Source: Nilaparvata lugens
Lineage: Eukaryota; Arthropoda; Insecta; Hemiptera; Delphacidae
Assembly (NCBI RefSeq): GCF_014356525.2
Contig: NC_052511.1
Location: forward strand, 49,553,975 to 49,617,974
Reading direction: 5' to 3'
DNA length: 64,000 nucleotides
Both the position numbers and the translations under genes were made by a program. Positions within the stretch are counted from its first letter, which is position 1. Every line of letters begins with the position of its first letter. The notes below the pieces were generated by a model. It was given only the letters and a program-made list of their open reading frames with translations. It searched no databases and was not told the origin of the DNA. Below, piece after piece: positions 20,369 to 32,186 of this stretch.

Positions 20369-21869
20369 CCGGTTGCAGAGTCGTCACATAAAGTTGAAAT
20401 CAGGCATTCAACTTATCTATGAAGCCATAACTCCACTTTCCGTTGCACAGATGTCAAAGTAAACTATAGCTCTCATAAAACTAAAAATCTGGTGTGGCGC
20501 ACTCACACAACTTTCCTTGCCGTTATGAAAATTGATCACCTGACGCTAGTGTACCCGCGCATCTCAAGTCTACTATTCAATGATTTGAGCCAGCTGGTGA
20601 CAGGGCAATAACGCTGGAGACACACATGAGGTCTGCTATCTCTTCATAGTGAATGATTTAATAGAATCAACAATAATTTGCAATTGAATAATCACATTTT
20701 CTCGAATTTAAAGCTTATTTTCAAATTTAGGTGAAAATGTTACTGAACATTGATTGTAGAGATTTTCATGCTCAATCCACTCCACTTGATTTTTTTTTGT
20801 TTCAATTATATGTGAAGCCTGATAATTGGGAATCTATCTGCATTGATGGGGCGGAGCTCCTGAAATTTTTACAGATATGGGACTTGTGGCAGTTGATGAA
20901 GCTTATCGATGACTATTTTAAGTATGAATTTGATCAAAATCGTTGGAGCAGTTTCCGAGAAAATCGCGAAAACCCCTGTTTTTGACAACATTTTCGCCAT
21001 TTTAGCCGCCATCTTGAATTGCATTTGATCGAAATTGTTCGTGTCGGATCCTTATAGGGGAAGGACCTTCAGTTCCAAATTTCAAGTCATTCCGTTAATT
21101 GGGAGATGAGATATCGTGTACACAGACGCACATACACTCATACACACAAACACACACACACATACAGACCAATACCCAAAAACAGTTTTTTGGACTCAGG
21201 GGACCTTGAAACGTATAGAAATTTAGAAATTGGGGTACCTTAATTTTTTTCGGAAAGCAATACTTCCCTTACCTATGATAATAGGGCAAGGAAAGTAAAA
21301 ACGCCCAATTAAACACATGATTTCGTTGCATAGTCGTCAGAAAGTGCTTATTATTTATGTCTCCAATAGCTAAAAACGGTCAGTTAAGTTATGGGCCCGA
21401 AGTCGTGGTGTTAAATCATGGCTTACTTTAGATCTATAGTAGGCTGTTGTTAAATCCAATATCTACACTCGCCAAATAATGCATTTTAGAGGTTGTGATA
21501 GCTTTTTTTGAAAGATGTTTATTAAAAACAATCTGTAATATTATCGCTAAATATGTTGAAAAATCTCGCCAAAAGCCAAGATTCGCCATATGGTTCATCA
21601 ATTTTAATGTGAGGTCTTTTAGGTCTGTTCACAGTGATGTCGATCGAAAATTTCCCTGATGCCAAGACATTGGTTGGATAGAAGCATGTACGGAAATATA
21701 TGGAAAAAGTGAATAGAGCTGCAGTGTGACCTATGTGTGATACTAATTCGAGATACTAAATGGGCTTCCGCAAACGACTGTGCAACGACCAACCATTTAT
21801 GTCAGTAATTTTAAACAATGTCTCACATACCTATGTTTGATTTTATGTAACGACTCTGCAACCGGGCAC
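20369..21869. mobile_element. TIR element G carrying D
   Basis: Ends TGCCCGGTTGCAGAGTCGT and complement ACGACTCTGCAACCGGGCA with ACATAAA inside each. About 690 bp of own sequence without coding capacity, plus D copy 2 at 20487-21295. Confidence 0.7.
20487..21295 (+). mobile_element. element D copy 2, inserted in G
   Basis: ATCTGGTGTGG ... GGCAAGGAAAG flanked by TAAAA on both sides. Carries the longest D frame (84 codons at 20731-20985); the same peptide appears truncated or frame-broken in other copies, so it is probably a relic. Confidence 0.85.
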
Positions 21870-22580
21870 TAGTCTAATAAACGCTATAAGAACACCTGCC
21901 CCGTGACTCGCTTGGGCAATCAAGTAACTAAATCTTATAATAAGGAGATGTTTTGGTCCCCTTGTTGCTAATAAAATACTGGATCTAGTTCCAATCCAGT
22001 ACTCGCGTGGGGGTATTCCAGTACCCAGACGCTTTTTATTCTTGTGTTTACTTTTTGTTAGCTTCACTGCATGATCATGAAATTCTCAGTACCTCTTCTT
22101 CAACTATTTCTGAATATGTCAATACTTTCGCGTCAATTTCCTGACACCTCAGACAGCCAATAGTTATAGACGTTCAAAAACAATAATTTTGGCGACTTTC
22201 GGATCTGACTGTAGTATAGCAATAAACTATTCTCATGTGAAAAACTATTCCCAACTAGCCTCCTAATTCATAATCATTATCTTAATACTACTCAACATTA
22301 CTGACCAAATACTTCATACATTTCTCAGTTTTTTAAACTGACATCAAACTTATCACTTCAGGTTTAAAAACACGGCTAATAAATAAAGGCGAGCGTAGTG
22401 AGTCTGCTAACTGGTAACTTCAAAATCATTACTGTGTCATTCCATTACTTTGTTAGAAGATATTCTACCCATAAAAAATAACTAGTTCTACTTATATTGA
22501 CATGATGTCCGGAATACTGAGTGGGGTACCCAGAGACCCCACGCGAGCTCTCACGTTAGGTTAGGTAATTAGGTACGGTA
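21870..22580. other. unassigned sequence
   Basis: Only GGCGAGCGTAGTGAGTCTGC at 22389, similar to the family I 3' region, is suggestive. Confidence 0.3.
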
Positions 22581-22690
22581 CTCCAAAATATATCTTGGGA
22601 GGAGTCCAAAACATATATTCGGAGGAGTCCAAAAGATATCTTGGAGAAGTACAAAATATATCTTGGAGAAGTGCAAAATATATCTTGGAA
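22581..22690. repeat. 22-bp minisatellite, 5 units
   Basis: Variants of CCAAAATATATCTTGGAGAAGT. Confidence 0.85.
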
Positions 22691-23270
22691 AAAATCTACG
22701 AAAACAGACTGAAGTTTTTTTTAGGAAGTCTGGGTACTGAATTTGGGGGTCGGATGTGTGGTGTGTCAACTGTCAATAGCCATGGGAGGATCTTGACTCT
22801 TGAGGCATATTATATTTTGATTATTCCAATTTGTTTGATGAAAGCAAAAAATGTATCCCCACTTATATCTCAATGGAAAATCTCAGAGAAAGGGCTTTTT
22901 TGATGACTTGTCATTGTCAATCACAGTATAAAACTGGGCAACAGAAAACCTTTCAGATGTTTTATTTTTGTACAATTTCCAGATTTCTCAGTATTCATGG
23001 AATATGCGGATACTTTTTTGATTAAATAACATATTTCACATGTGAATAATAAACCTAAATACAGAATTGAAACGCTTACCTTGAGTAATTTCTAAATTAA
23101 TGCAGATATTGTTGGAATTGTTATCCTAGATACAAAACAAAGTAAGGTTATGTTATTATTTTATGTTATAAAAGTGACGTCACAGAGTGATGGGCTCGTT
23201 CAGGAACTAGTGAGAATGGTTCTTGAGAACTACGTACAAAATATGAACGATAGCTCTTCACGCACGGTAC
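22691..23270. other. unassigned sequence
   Basis: Two overlapping short open frames without motifs; no element ends seen. Confidence 0.3.
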
Positions 23271-23274
23271 TCAA

Positions 23275-23360
23275 CAAAAATATTATAGAATTTTCTATTA
23301 TTTTATATTGATTGATTTTTCCAACAAACAATAAAATTATCTATAGACTATTTATCGATC
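23275..23360. repeat. segment repeated inverted at 35975-36065
   Basis: TATAGAATTTTCTATT...GATTGATTTTTCCAACAAACAATAAAA is the complement of 35975-36065. Together with 24424-24860 it forms a split inverted duplication. Confidence 0.6.
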
Positions 23361-23390
23361 TCTTTTCTGTATAGGGCTACTTTTATAGAA

Positions 23391-23575
23391 TTAGAAAGAA
23401 AAATAAAAATCTTAGTACCCTTTTTGAAATATTTAATCAAAACATTGATTGATTAATCAAAATTGATGCCATTTTCAAGAGATCATTTTCACTTGAAAAT
23501 GGCATAAATGTCCGAAACATGTTGTGATTAAATATTTCAAAAAGGGTAGTGAGATTTTTATTTTTCTTTCTATTA
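23391..23575. mobile_element. foldback MITE Q copy 1
   Basis: Arms AGAAAGAAAAATAAAAATCT... through CCCTTTTTGAAATATTTAATCA, loop about 80 bp with its own small palindrome (CCATTTTCAAG/CTTGAAAATGG). Relative at 42494 and a deleted one at 59400-59485. Confidence 0.7.
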
Positions 23576-24039
23576 CTATTTATCGATTAACTTGATGGTT
23601 TTTAATAGTTATACAATAATAGTATTAAGTTACAGTATTCAGGGCTAAATTGACGCAAAACCCTTGAATTTTACAAAGATTTAGCCTCTTAACCCCATGA
23701 CAATAAAATTAAAATGTCTGAGTCTAAACCCCCCTCCCCTCCTGTGAACACCTTTGCAGGCGTATTGTTTTTTATTTATATAGAATTTACCTTTCTTCGC
23801 TGTAATTATTGGCCTATTAAAGTAAATATTATTTTAGTTTGTCATGAGAAAAATGAAAATATTGAATATCAAGTACCTAGCTTGATGAATTAATAATATA
23901 AAGAAAAATATTAACATCTTATTAATATAATAGATAAATATAAAAACGTTGTATTGTAGGTAATAGGTAAACTTCTATTGTATTAGATATTTCATTATGA
24001 AATAGTGAAATAAGATAGACAGACAAATATGCCTACACC

Positions 24040-24257
24040 TATAGTGAGGTCCACGTTATAATGTCAGTGGATAAAGATAGAAGAATAGCGATGCCGATTC
24101 TCTGCATTAATTAATCATATTTCTACACTGTCAAAAACATAACTGGCACCGTTGAGACCTAGAAAAGGATAGTACCACCGGCTTTGTAGAATGATAGACA
24201 AGGATAGCAAAACCAAAGTTGATCAAATACTGTCATTATAACGTGGACCTCACTATA
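24040..24257. mobile_element. MITE family A, short form
   Basis: TATAGTGAGGTCCACGTTAT ... ACGTGGACCTCACTATA; 218 bp; same subtype as 18322 and 38798. Confidence 0.85.
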
Positions 24258-24423
24258 GGTGTACCAATCAAATCGTTTAATTTTTATTTTAGTTTCCTTA
24301 TATTATTCTGAATTGTGGATCTAATCCTCCAATTACTTCATGAAAATTCGGTCTAGCACATACTGTGAATATAAGCTTCATCCTTATTCATCCTAATTTT
24401 ATTCATCATCTCTCTCTTGTTTT

Positions 24424-24860
24424 AGGTGTTATTCTGTTGATTGCCAATGGGGAGAGAGGATATTTAAAAAGTTGACCAAGTCCAAGAATAAGTATCAGAG
24501 ACTGTAAATAATAAACTAAGAAAGAGAATAGACTTAATAATATATGAGAATGACTTCCTTATTTGTTGACGTGGCGAAGTTTGGACAATAGTGTCCACTC
24601 TACCACTTAACCACGAAAAGAAAGAGAAAAAGCGATAAATGAAGACCAACTCTCAACTCAGATATAAAATAATAACTCAGAGAGAAAATCCAAAATCCAG
24701 ATAGAGAAGTCAAGGAAGATGAATGAGGAGGAGCATAAGGAGAATAATAATAAGAAGAAAAAGAAGAAGAAGAAGAGGAGGAAGAAGAAAGTGAAGAAGA
24801 AGAAAAAGAAGAGAAGTAGAGGATAAGCAGCAACAGGTATAATATCACAGAGAGATGAAC
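24424..24860 (+). repeat. repeat P copy 1 with (GAA)n
   Basis: TTGATTGCCAATGGGGAGAG ... TGAATGAGGAGGAGCATAAG then GAA-rich to 24835. Inverse copy at 35397-35785. A ~75-bp insertion at 24525-24605 is absent there. Confidence 0.7.
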
Positions 24861-24904
24861 AGCCATAGATGAAGAATTGCGTGGCAACCTTGCTTTTCTA
24901 CCTG

Positions 24905-25245
24905 CCCTCCAGAATCCATTTCTTCTTCTTCTTCTCCTTCTCCTTCTCCTTCATCTTCAAACCTTCTTCTTCTCCTTCATCCTTTTCTTCGACCTTTCAT
25001 CTACCTTCTCGTACGGTTCTTCAGCCTCTTGCTCCAAGCTCATTCAACCACCTCTTCAACTTCTTCACCACCTCCTCCTTCCCACCTCCTCCTTCCTACC
25101 TCCTCCTTCACCTCCACCTCCTTCTCCACCACCTCCTCCTCCTCCACCTTACTCCTCCTCTTCCTCGACCTCATCCACGAACTCCTCCTCCTCCTCCTCC
25201 TACTCCTCCTCCTCCACTTCCTCCCAACTCTCAACTCCCTCCAAA
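24905..25245. repeat. pyrimidine-rich (CTT/TCC)n tract
   Basis: Almost pure C/T on the plus strand. Open frames of 101-162 codons over it encode only S/P/L/F runs. It follows a purine tract (24710-24835), so the two could pair. Confidence 0.85.
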
Positions 25246-25532
25246 CCAGTCTCCGGTATGCGGTATCTGTCCATACTCTTCACTTCAGTCTTCAGTTACT
25301 TGTTCTAGAGTACAGTTCGCGTCTGGTGTTCTAAACTCCTCTCCAAGAATTCCTTAATTTCTTCATATCATAGTTAGTTCTTCAGTGAATTTTTGTGCGT
25401 TTATGTTCCTCTCACCCCTTGTGTTCATAAGCCAAGTGTGTGTCATCAGCTTAATCATGGATGTGTTGTTAGTTTGAATTCAATAATTTTGAAGCAGTGA
25501 CATCTTGAGATTCAGTTATCAGTTCTGTTATC

Positions 25533-25588
25533 ATGATGACATCATCTGGGTCGCAAGGAGCTATCGGCTCTGTCACATGGAGTTTAAG
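25533..25588 (+). CDS. candidate first coding exon with splice donor
   Basis: ATG at 25533 opens 18 codons (MMTSSGSQGAIGSVTWSL plus 2 nt) ending at TTTAAG|GTCAGT, a good 5' splice site at 25589. The upstream 280 bp (25250-25532) is non-repetitive and UTR-like, with several TCAGT initiator-type motifs (about 25286-25296). No downstream exon was found in the window, which would require a long intron filled by the repeats that follow. Protein not recognised; chance occurrence is possible. Confidence 0.35.
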
Positions 25589-25741
25589 GTCAGTTACTAG
25601 TTTGAAATTACCTATTTATTGCTGAGGATGATGCTCACATTAGACCTAGGCTTGTACGAGTGAGGAATGGGATAAACTATTGATTGATATTTATCTATTT
25701 TGTTTATCTATTTGTGGATACAATCACAAATCATATAAATA

Positions 25742-26516
25742 CTAGTCGTTCTGTGAACAGTAGACCTCACGCAGTATTCTCATCCACAAGTACCTGATTG
25801 AAATTATAGACCTTATATGGAAATACAGCAATAGACTGGCTTCTCCACACATCTGTGTAATCACTTGTCAGCTGATTTGTGATGAATAATTCTATAGTCT
25901 GATTTTTACTCTAATATTGGCGTATGGAGGAGGCTCCTTTTTCCTCTTATATTATCCTTGAAATGCAAAATTTCCAAAAACCTTGTATATACGTCGACGC
26001 GCAATTTAAAAAGGAACATACCTGACAAATTTCATGAAAATCTATTACCGCGTTTCGCTGTAAATGCGCAACATATAAACATTTAAACATTTAGACATTT
26101 AAACATTTAAACATATAAACATTTAAACATTTAAACATTTAAACATTTAAACATTTAAACATTTAAACATTTAAACATTTAAACATTTAAACATTCAAAC
26201 ATTTAAACATTTAAACATTTAAACATTTACACATTTAAACATTTAAACATTTAAACATTTAAACATTTAAACATTTAAACATTTAAACATTTAAAAAATT
26301 AAACATTTAAACATTTAAACATTTAAACATTTAAACATTTAAACGTTTAAACATTTAAACATTTAAACATTTAAACATTTAAACATTTAAACATTTAAAC
26401 ATTTAAACATTTAAAAATTTAAACATTTAAACATTCAAACATTTAAAAATTTAAACATTAAGAGAAATGCCAAAACGTCGACTTGAATCTTAGACCTCAC
26501 TTCACTCGGTCAATGA
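25742..26516 (-). mobile_element. full-length Helitron-like B with expanded octamer array
   Basis: Plus-strand borders A|CTAGTCGTTCTG and CGGTCAATGA|T, i.e. 5'-TC...CTAG-3' on the minus strand between A and T. Complete B body. The (AAACATTT)n array at 26070-26460 replaces the few AAACAT repeats of other copies. Confidence 0.8.
26070..26460. repeat. 8-bp minisatellite (AAACATTT), about 48 units
   Basis: Almost perfect array with a handful of single-base variants, lying inside B between TGCGCAACATATAAACA and AAGAGAAATGCC. Confidence 0.95.
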
Positions 26517-26797
26517 TTGGGAGGGAACAACAGGCTTGGCCCAAAGCTATTCCATTCCCAAATCTTGATGAAATGTTCAAAAAATAGGTTATGATTCTAC
26601 TGCAAGAAGTTAAAGTTCAATTTCCGTATATGCTAGAAATCTTGAATTTAGAAGAATTGAGATACCAAATTATAGTTAAATATTACAATTAATTATCACT
26701 GCACATTGAATTAATTAAGTTATTTTATAATATTTTGAAGCCTAAAATACACACAACTTCTCAATTCATTGATTGAGCAATCATCTTTGCTCAACTA
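26517..26797. other. unassigned sequence
   Basis: Nothing recognised. Confidence 0.3.
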
Positions 26798-26798
26798 G

Positions 26799-26966
26799 AG
26801 GTGCGTACAGATTTACGCGCCGCGAACATGAGCAATTCACTCTTAATCAGCTGATGCCAAGCTTTTTATAACTGTATCTTACCGTTTCTGTAAAAATACA
26901 GATATAGTCAGCTGATTAAAAGTGAATTGCTCATATCCGCGGCGCATATATACAAGTACGCACCTT
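26799..26966. mobile_element. MITE family L copy 2, intact
   Basis: AGGTGCGTACAGATTTACGC ... CAAGTACGCACCTT with inner arms AGCAATTCACTCTTAATCAG / complement. Confidence 0.8.
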
Positions 26967-27342
26967 AATATACAAGTTAAGGTGATATTAATCTGTACCT
27001 CAGAATTAGAAGGGCGTAAGTCTCAAACGGCTGATTTTACAGGAGAGCCAAAAAAGTATTAACACTCCCAGCCGGGGCAAAAGAGCGTAAGTCGAATCAG
27101 CATTACACTTACTTGTGATTTATTGGACTCACGTTGTTTCAGTTTCAATGCTTCTGGACTTACGATCTTGCTCTGCAGGAAGTCTGTAATTTATTCTAGA
27201 TAAACCTATATCCAGGTATCTGATTATCCTATTTCAGAATTGCATGAACTTCATCCATAGAATCAAAAAAATCTTATAAGTTTCCGTACCTTCAAGTTTA
27301 TCTTATGTTTTCTCTGCTACAGCCTATAATATCATTACAGCC
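26967..27342. other. unassigned sequence
   Basis: No structure seen. Confidence 0.3.
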
Positions 27343-27715
27343 TATAGTGAGGTCCACGTTAAAATGGCAGTGACGAAAGATAGCAGAACAACGTTGCCGA
27401 TCCTCTGTCTTATAAATTAATGCCTTCTATGGACGGTAGATGATATAGGTTCATTGATGTAATATTAACTGTTCATTCCCGTTAATCAATTATCTATTTT
27501 ATTTATCAAGAAATTAGGCCTATATTTTTTTTAATAATTTCAAAATTAATTTTCATAATTGGGATGAAATATTTTGTTGATTAATTATCAATTCTACATT
27601 GTTAAAAGACGATATGGCAACAGAGCAATGCAAGAAAGAGATAGCGCTATCCGCATTGTTGAATGATAGACAAGGATAGCAATACCATTGCTAATCAAAC
27701 GTAGACCTCACTATA
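27343..27715. mobile_element. MITE family A, long form
   Basis: TATAGTGAGGTCCACGTTAA ... GTAGACCTCACTATA; right end lacks ~13 bp of the TIR (CACTGCCATTATAA). Confidence 0.8.
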
Positions 27716-28317
27716 GATCTATCAATTTTTTCACAGATTGTATAGAATCACTCCTGTAGATGAAAACTGCAGCTTACAACAACAAAGATGAAAACCTCAA
27801 ATTGAATGAAAAAGACTAAGAAATTGTCAAAAAACCACAGATTTATTGATACTTAGAAAGACTCTGATAAACTCTATCAGAAATTGACAATAGTGTAATA
27901 ACTGAAACCGGTCTTTCTAATTAGACATTCTTTCTAAATTACCGGTCTTTCTAATTTGAATTAGATATTGGTTATTCAGAATTTGGATACAAAGTAGTGA
28001 GGAACTAATAGTGAGTAGGATTTAGATTTAAGTAGTATTCTTTAGAAAATAGTACCTCGGTTTAGTATCTTTGTACTAGGTGATGCTAAGGGTAGCAGAA
28101 ATACTCTTAATCCTGCTGAATAAATTCATATCAATCCCTCAAATACACCAATAGTTCATTCGCTACAGTTCAATGTACAATAAACAAGACAAAATCACAG
28201 ACAGAATATTGTGGGATATTAAATATCCCAAATATTATTATGGGATATTTGATTAAAGCTCTTTGACGGTTTTAATTGTATTTGACAGTTCTAATTCTTG
28301 ATTTGAATCACCATCTT
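27716..28317. other. unassigned sequence
   Basis: Contains GAATGAAAAAGACTAAGAAA (27806), also in the hairpin at 61880-61945, and small inverted motifs; no gene seen. Confidence 0.35.
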
Positions 28318-28575
28318 AGGAAGTGATCCGTGGTCTAGTGGATAGAGTACTTGCGTAGCAACATAGAGATCCCGGGTTCAAACCCACTCAGAGCCAAATG
28401 TTTTTGAACACGTCACTCCCGTGTTATCGGATGGGCACGTTAAATTGTCGGTCCCGGCTGAAGTATGACATTCGTATATTAGGCCCATTGACGGCTCAAA
28501 TGATATAGTCAGGCAGGTGGAACTTCCGTCAGGGACTCCCCAGTCCCCACCAATAACAGCCATACGATTATTATG
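28318..28575 (+). mobile_element. tRNA-derived SINE M copy 2
   Basis: Box A TGGTCTAGTGGATAGAGT, box B GGGTTCAAACCC, body with GTCGGTCCCGGCTGAAGT, tail GATTATTATGAAATTATG. Target duplication not clear. Not a functional tRNA: the head continues into SINE body and lacks a paired acceptor stem. Confidence 0.85.
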
Positions 28576-28664
28576 AAATTATGAAACACTACCAATCTTA
28601 TCAGATGATACTCACTAATATGAATGTGTCCTGATATCAAGATGAACTATAGGTCTATATTAGC

Positions 28665-28870
28665 CTATAGTAAGTTCCACGTTATAATGTCAATGAAGAA
28701 AGATAGGAGAACGACGTTGCCGATTCTCTCTCTGCCTTGCCACTGCCTTCTATGGATAAAGGTATATCTGATATAATATTATGGATGATAGGCTGAAACC
28801 GGTTTATCTGATATAATAATTATTAACTGTTCTTTCTTGTTTAAAATAATCATTATTTGTATTTCATTCG
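28665..28870. mobile_element. MITE family A, left half
   Basis: TATAGTAAGTTCCACGTTAT, AGGAGAACGACGTTGCCGAT ... then lost before the purine tract. Confidence 0.6.
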
Positions 28871-29019
28871 TCAAAAAAATGAAATGTTTCAAAAGTTCTT
28901 GAATACGAGAAAGGGTATTGACCAAGCCAAGCAACAACAGTGGGAAACGGGCAGTGATGCATGGAAAGCAGAAAAACAAACAATCGAAATACGTGCAGAA
29001 CAATTCCACTATATCCAGT

Positions 29020-30540
29020 CAGGAAGAAGAAGAAGAAGTAGAGAGAAAATAAGACAGGAAAAGAAGAAGAAGAAAAAGACAGAAGGAGAGGACAGGAGAA
29101 GAAGAGGAAGTAGTATGAGAAGGAGGTGAAGAGGAACAAGAAGAAGACATGAGAAGGAGAAGAGGAGTAAGAAGAAGTGGGAGAAGACAAAGAAGAAGAA
29201 GAAAATGAAGAAAGAAGGGGAAGAAGAAGAGGGAGAAGACAGATGAAGAAATAGAAAATGAAGAAATAGAAAATGAAGAAGAAGAAGAAGAAGAATGAGG
29301 AGGAGGAAAGAAGAAGATAAAAAGGAGAAGAAGAAGAAGATGAAGGAGAAGAAGAAGAAGAAAAAGAAGAAGAAGAACATAGGAGTAGACTAAAGAAGAA
29401 GAATACAACAGGACGGTAAAGAGAAAATTACAGGTGAAAAAAAGAAGTAGAAGACGAAGAAGAACATAGGAGTAGACTAAAGAAGAAGAATACAACAGGA
29501 TGGGAAGGAGAAAAAGACAGGTGAAGAAAATACAGGTGAAGAAAAGAAGTAGAAGAAGAAGAACAGAGGAGGAGACTGAAGAAGAAGGATACAACAGGAG
29601 GGGAAGGAGAAAAAGACAGGAAAAGAAGAAGTAGAAGAATAAGAAGAAGAAAAAGAGAGGAGAAGAAGAAAGATGAAGATTGCGACGACAGGAAGGGAAG
29701 AGTATGAGGAAGAAGAATAGAAAAGGAGACTGAAGAGGAAAAAGATGTCAGGAGCGGAAGAAGAAGAAGAAGACAGGAGTAGAAGAAAGAGAAGAAGAAG
29801 AAGAAAAAGAGAGGAGAAGAAGAAAGATGAAGATTGCGACGACAGGAAGGGAAGAATATGAGGAAGAAGAATAGAAAAGGAATGAGAAGAAAAAAAGATG
29901 TCAGGAGCGGAAGAAAAGAAGACAGGAGTAGAAGAAAGAGAAGAAGAAGAAAAAGAGAGGAGAAGAAGAAAGAAGAAGATTGCGACAACAGGAAGGGAAG
30001 AATATGAAGAAGAAGAAGAGAAAAGGAGACTGAAGAAGAAAAAGATGTCAGGAGGGGAAGAAGAAGAAGAAGAAGAAGACAGGAGTAGAAGAAAGAGAAG
30101 AAGAAGAAGAAGAAGAAGAAGACAGGAGTAGAAGAAAGAGAAGAAGAAGAAAAAAAAGAAGAATGAGGAGGAGGAAAGAAGAAGAAGCAAAAGCAGACCG
30201 AAGTAGAAGAATTAGAAGAAGAGGTATGAGGAGGAAGAGTAGGTGATGAGATGAGGAGGACACGGTGGAGTAGGAGGAGGAGGAGGAGGAGAAGGACGAG
30301 GAAGAGGAGGAGGAGTAGGTGATGAAGAGGAGGAGAAGGAGTAGGATGAGACGACGAGGATGAGGAGGAGGAGGGGATGAAAAGGAGGAGAAGGAGGATG
30401 TGATGAAGAGGAGGAGAAGGAGGAGGAGGAGGTGGAGGAGGAGGTGGAGGAGGAGGATAAGAATAACAAACGGAAACGAAGAAAAGGATAAAGAAGAAGA
30501 AGAACGAGGTGGAGCAAAACAGGAAGAAGAAGAAACTGAT
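29020..30540. repeat. 1.5-kb purine-only (GAA/GGA) tract
   Basis: Plus strand is almost wholly G/A. Contains higher-order repeats of ~130 bp (GATTGCGACGACAGGAAGGG at 29677, 29831 and a variant at 29979) and shifts from GAA-rich to GGA-rich after 30200. The many long S/F/L open frames on the minus strand are artefacts. Confidence 0.95.
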
Positions 30541-30768
30541 TGGCATAATACTGTACGAAGAAGCTACTAAGGAAGGCGTTATCTCTTACCTTTTCCTCTT
30601 TTTTGTTTTAGTTTTTCTTCTACTCGAGTCACACATGGCTGGCAAAGCGAAATAATAGGCCTTCTCACTCGCTCCTACCTCTTATCAGCAGTGCTTTGGG
30701 TCGGAAATTGAGCAAAATCAAAGCGGAGAAGCTCTATCTGTCGTCGAAATTGTGAACTAGAAGTTGTA

Positions 30769-31370
30769 TAATTGACCGAGCGAAGTGAGGTCTAAGATTC
30801 AAGTCGACGGTTTGAATGTTTGAATGTTTAAATGTTTATATGTTGCGCATTTAAGATGAAACGCGGTAATAGATTTTCATGAAATTTGCAAGGATATACA
30901 AGGTTTTTGGAAATTTTGCATTTCAAGGATAATATAAAAGGAAAAAGGAGCCTCCTTCATACGCCAATATTAGAGTAAAAATCAGACTATAGAGTTATTC
31001 AACATAAATCAGCTGTTTAGAGGACTATAATACAACCCGTTCAAAAACATCGAACATCTTGAAAATTTAGCTTTCCATCAACGTTAGTAGACAGTTGACT
31101 ATAATACTACCCGTTCAAAAACATCGAACATCTTGAAAATGTATCTTTCTATCAACGTTGTAGACAGTTGCAGCCAGACCTGATAACAGCGCTCACACTC
31201 ACATTCCGGGACGACACGTCACGGTACAATAGGACAGAAAGCTCTATGTTTATTTAGGATTTTTTCTAGACATTTTAAATTGATAAATTATTTATTAATT
31301 TTTGAGAAAACATAACAACATATCAATGTAACTTACTGAGCGCGAGGTCTACTGTTCACAGAAATACTAG
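30769..31370 (+). mobile_element. Helitron-like B, long subtype (B2)
   Basis: TAATTGACCGAGCGAAGTGA ... ACAGAAATACTAG|T. Carries a 75-bp tandem duplication (CCCGTTCAAAAACATCGAAC at 31028 and 31110), single in the copy at 43580-45660. Confidence 0.75.
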
Positions 31371-31479
31371 TATTAACACTATTGGGTGCAAAAGAAGCGA
31401 GATGATCTATTATTGTTTCCTGGAGCATCATTATCATAAATCTGAATTTATTTGAAGAATGGTATAATAAAATAATGCT

Positions 31480-31603
31480 TTTGACTCAGCGGCCTTGAAA
31501 CGTATAGAAAACATAAAATTGGGGTATCTTGAATTTCTTTGGAATGCAATACTCTCCTTACCTACGGTAGAAGCAAGTAAGCCCTTACCTAGGGCAAGGA
31601 AAG
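31480..31603 (+). mobile_element. element D, 3'-end fragment
   Basis: GACTCAGCGGCCTTGAAACG ... AGGGCAAGGAAAG followed by TAAAA. Confidence 0.65.
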
Positions 31604-32186
31604 TAAAAGTGGAAAATAAAATGTAATTATGAACGTACAGTTGGTGAGTATACATGATGAAAACAAAAATAGTAATGAAAACCGATATGATTTACAAGAA
31701 ATCCCACGATAATGCAGGAAATAGTAAAAAGGCCTCACCATCAAGATACATAAGTCATATGACATAAAAATACGTACTATTATAATACGTATAGTATATT
31801 ATACCTAGAAGAAGTAGGATACGAGGAAATTGGATTCTCTCCTGAAGACGATATCTGTTTATTTCAACTTGCAGGATACCGTTTTGAAACTTCAACTTAA
31901 TTGTAATAATTTTCAATATAGTTGAATTTCAATCTAGAGTTTCACTGTAAGTATTATTCTAATTTCGGAGAATTAGGGACAGGCCATATTAAGCGTTTTT
32001 CCAGGCATTTTTCAGGCGTCAACCCAATCAGCCAATCGGATACAATCCTGCCCTGCCGACTCTAGAAACGCCACATGAAAACGCTTGAAAAAACGCTCAA
32101 TTTTATCTTACATGAAATATATAAAGTGTCTTATATAAACGTGTATTTTATTTATATAACCGTGTATACATGAATCCAAGTTTTTA
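31604..32186. other. unassigned sequence
   Basis: No gene or element ends found. Confidence 0.3.

Noticed and set aside
24869..25357. 162- and 143-codon frames of Ser/Pro/Leu
   Set aside because: Read through a CTT/TCC tract in several frames at once.
26070..26460. Regular array resembling a CRISPR
   Set aside because: The unit is 8 bp without spacers; it is a minisatellite in a Helitron.
28318..28395. tRNA gene
   Set aside because: Has pol III boxes but continues into a SINE body, with no closing acceptor stem.
29009..30546. Long minus-strand open frames (up to 372 codons) rich in Ser/Phe/Leu
   Set aside because: Complement of a purine tract has no stop codons (TAA, TAG and TGA need purines after T), so long frames are expected by chance.
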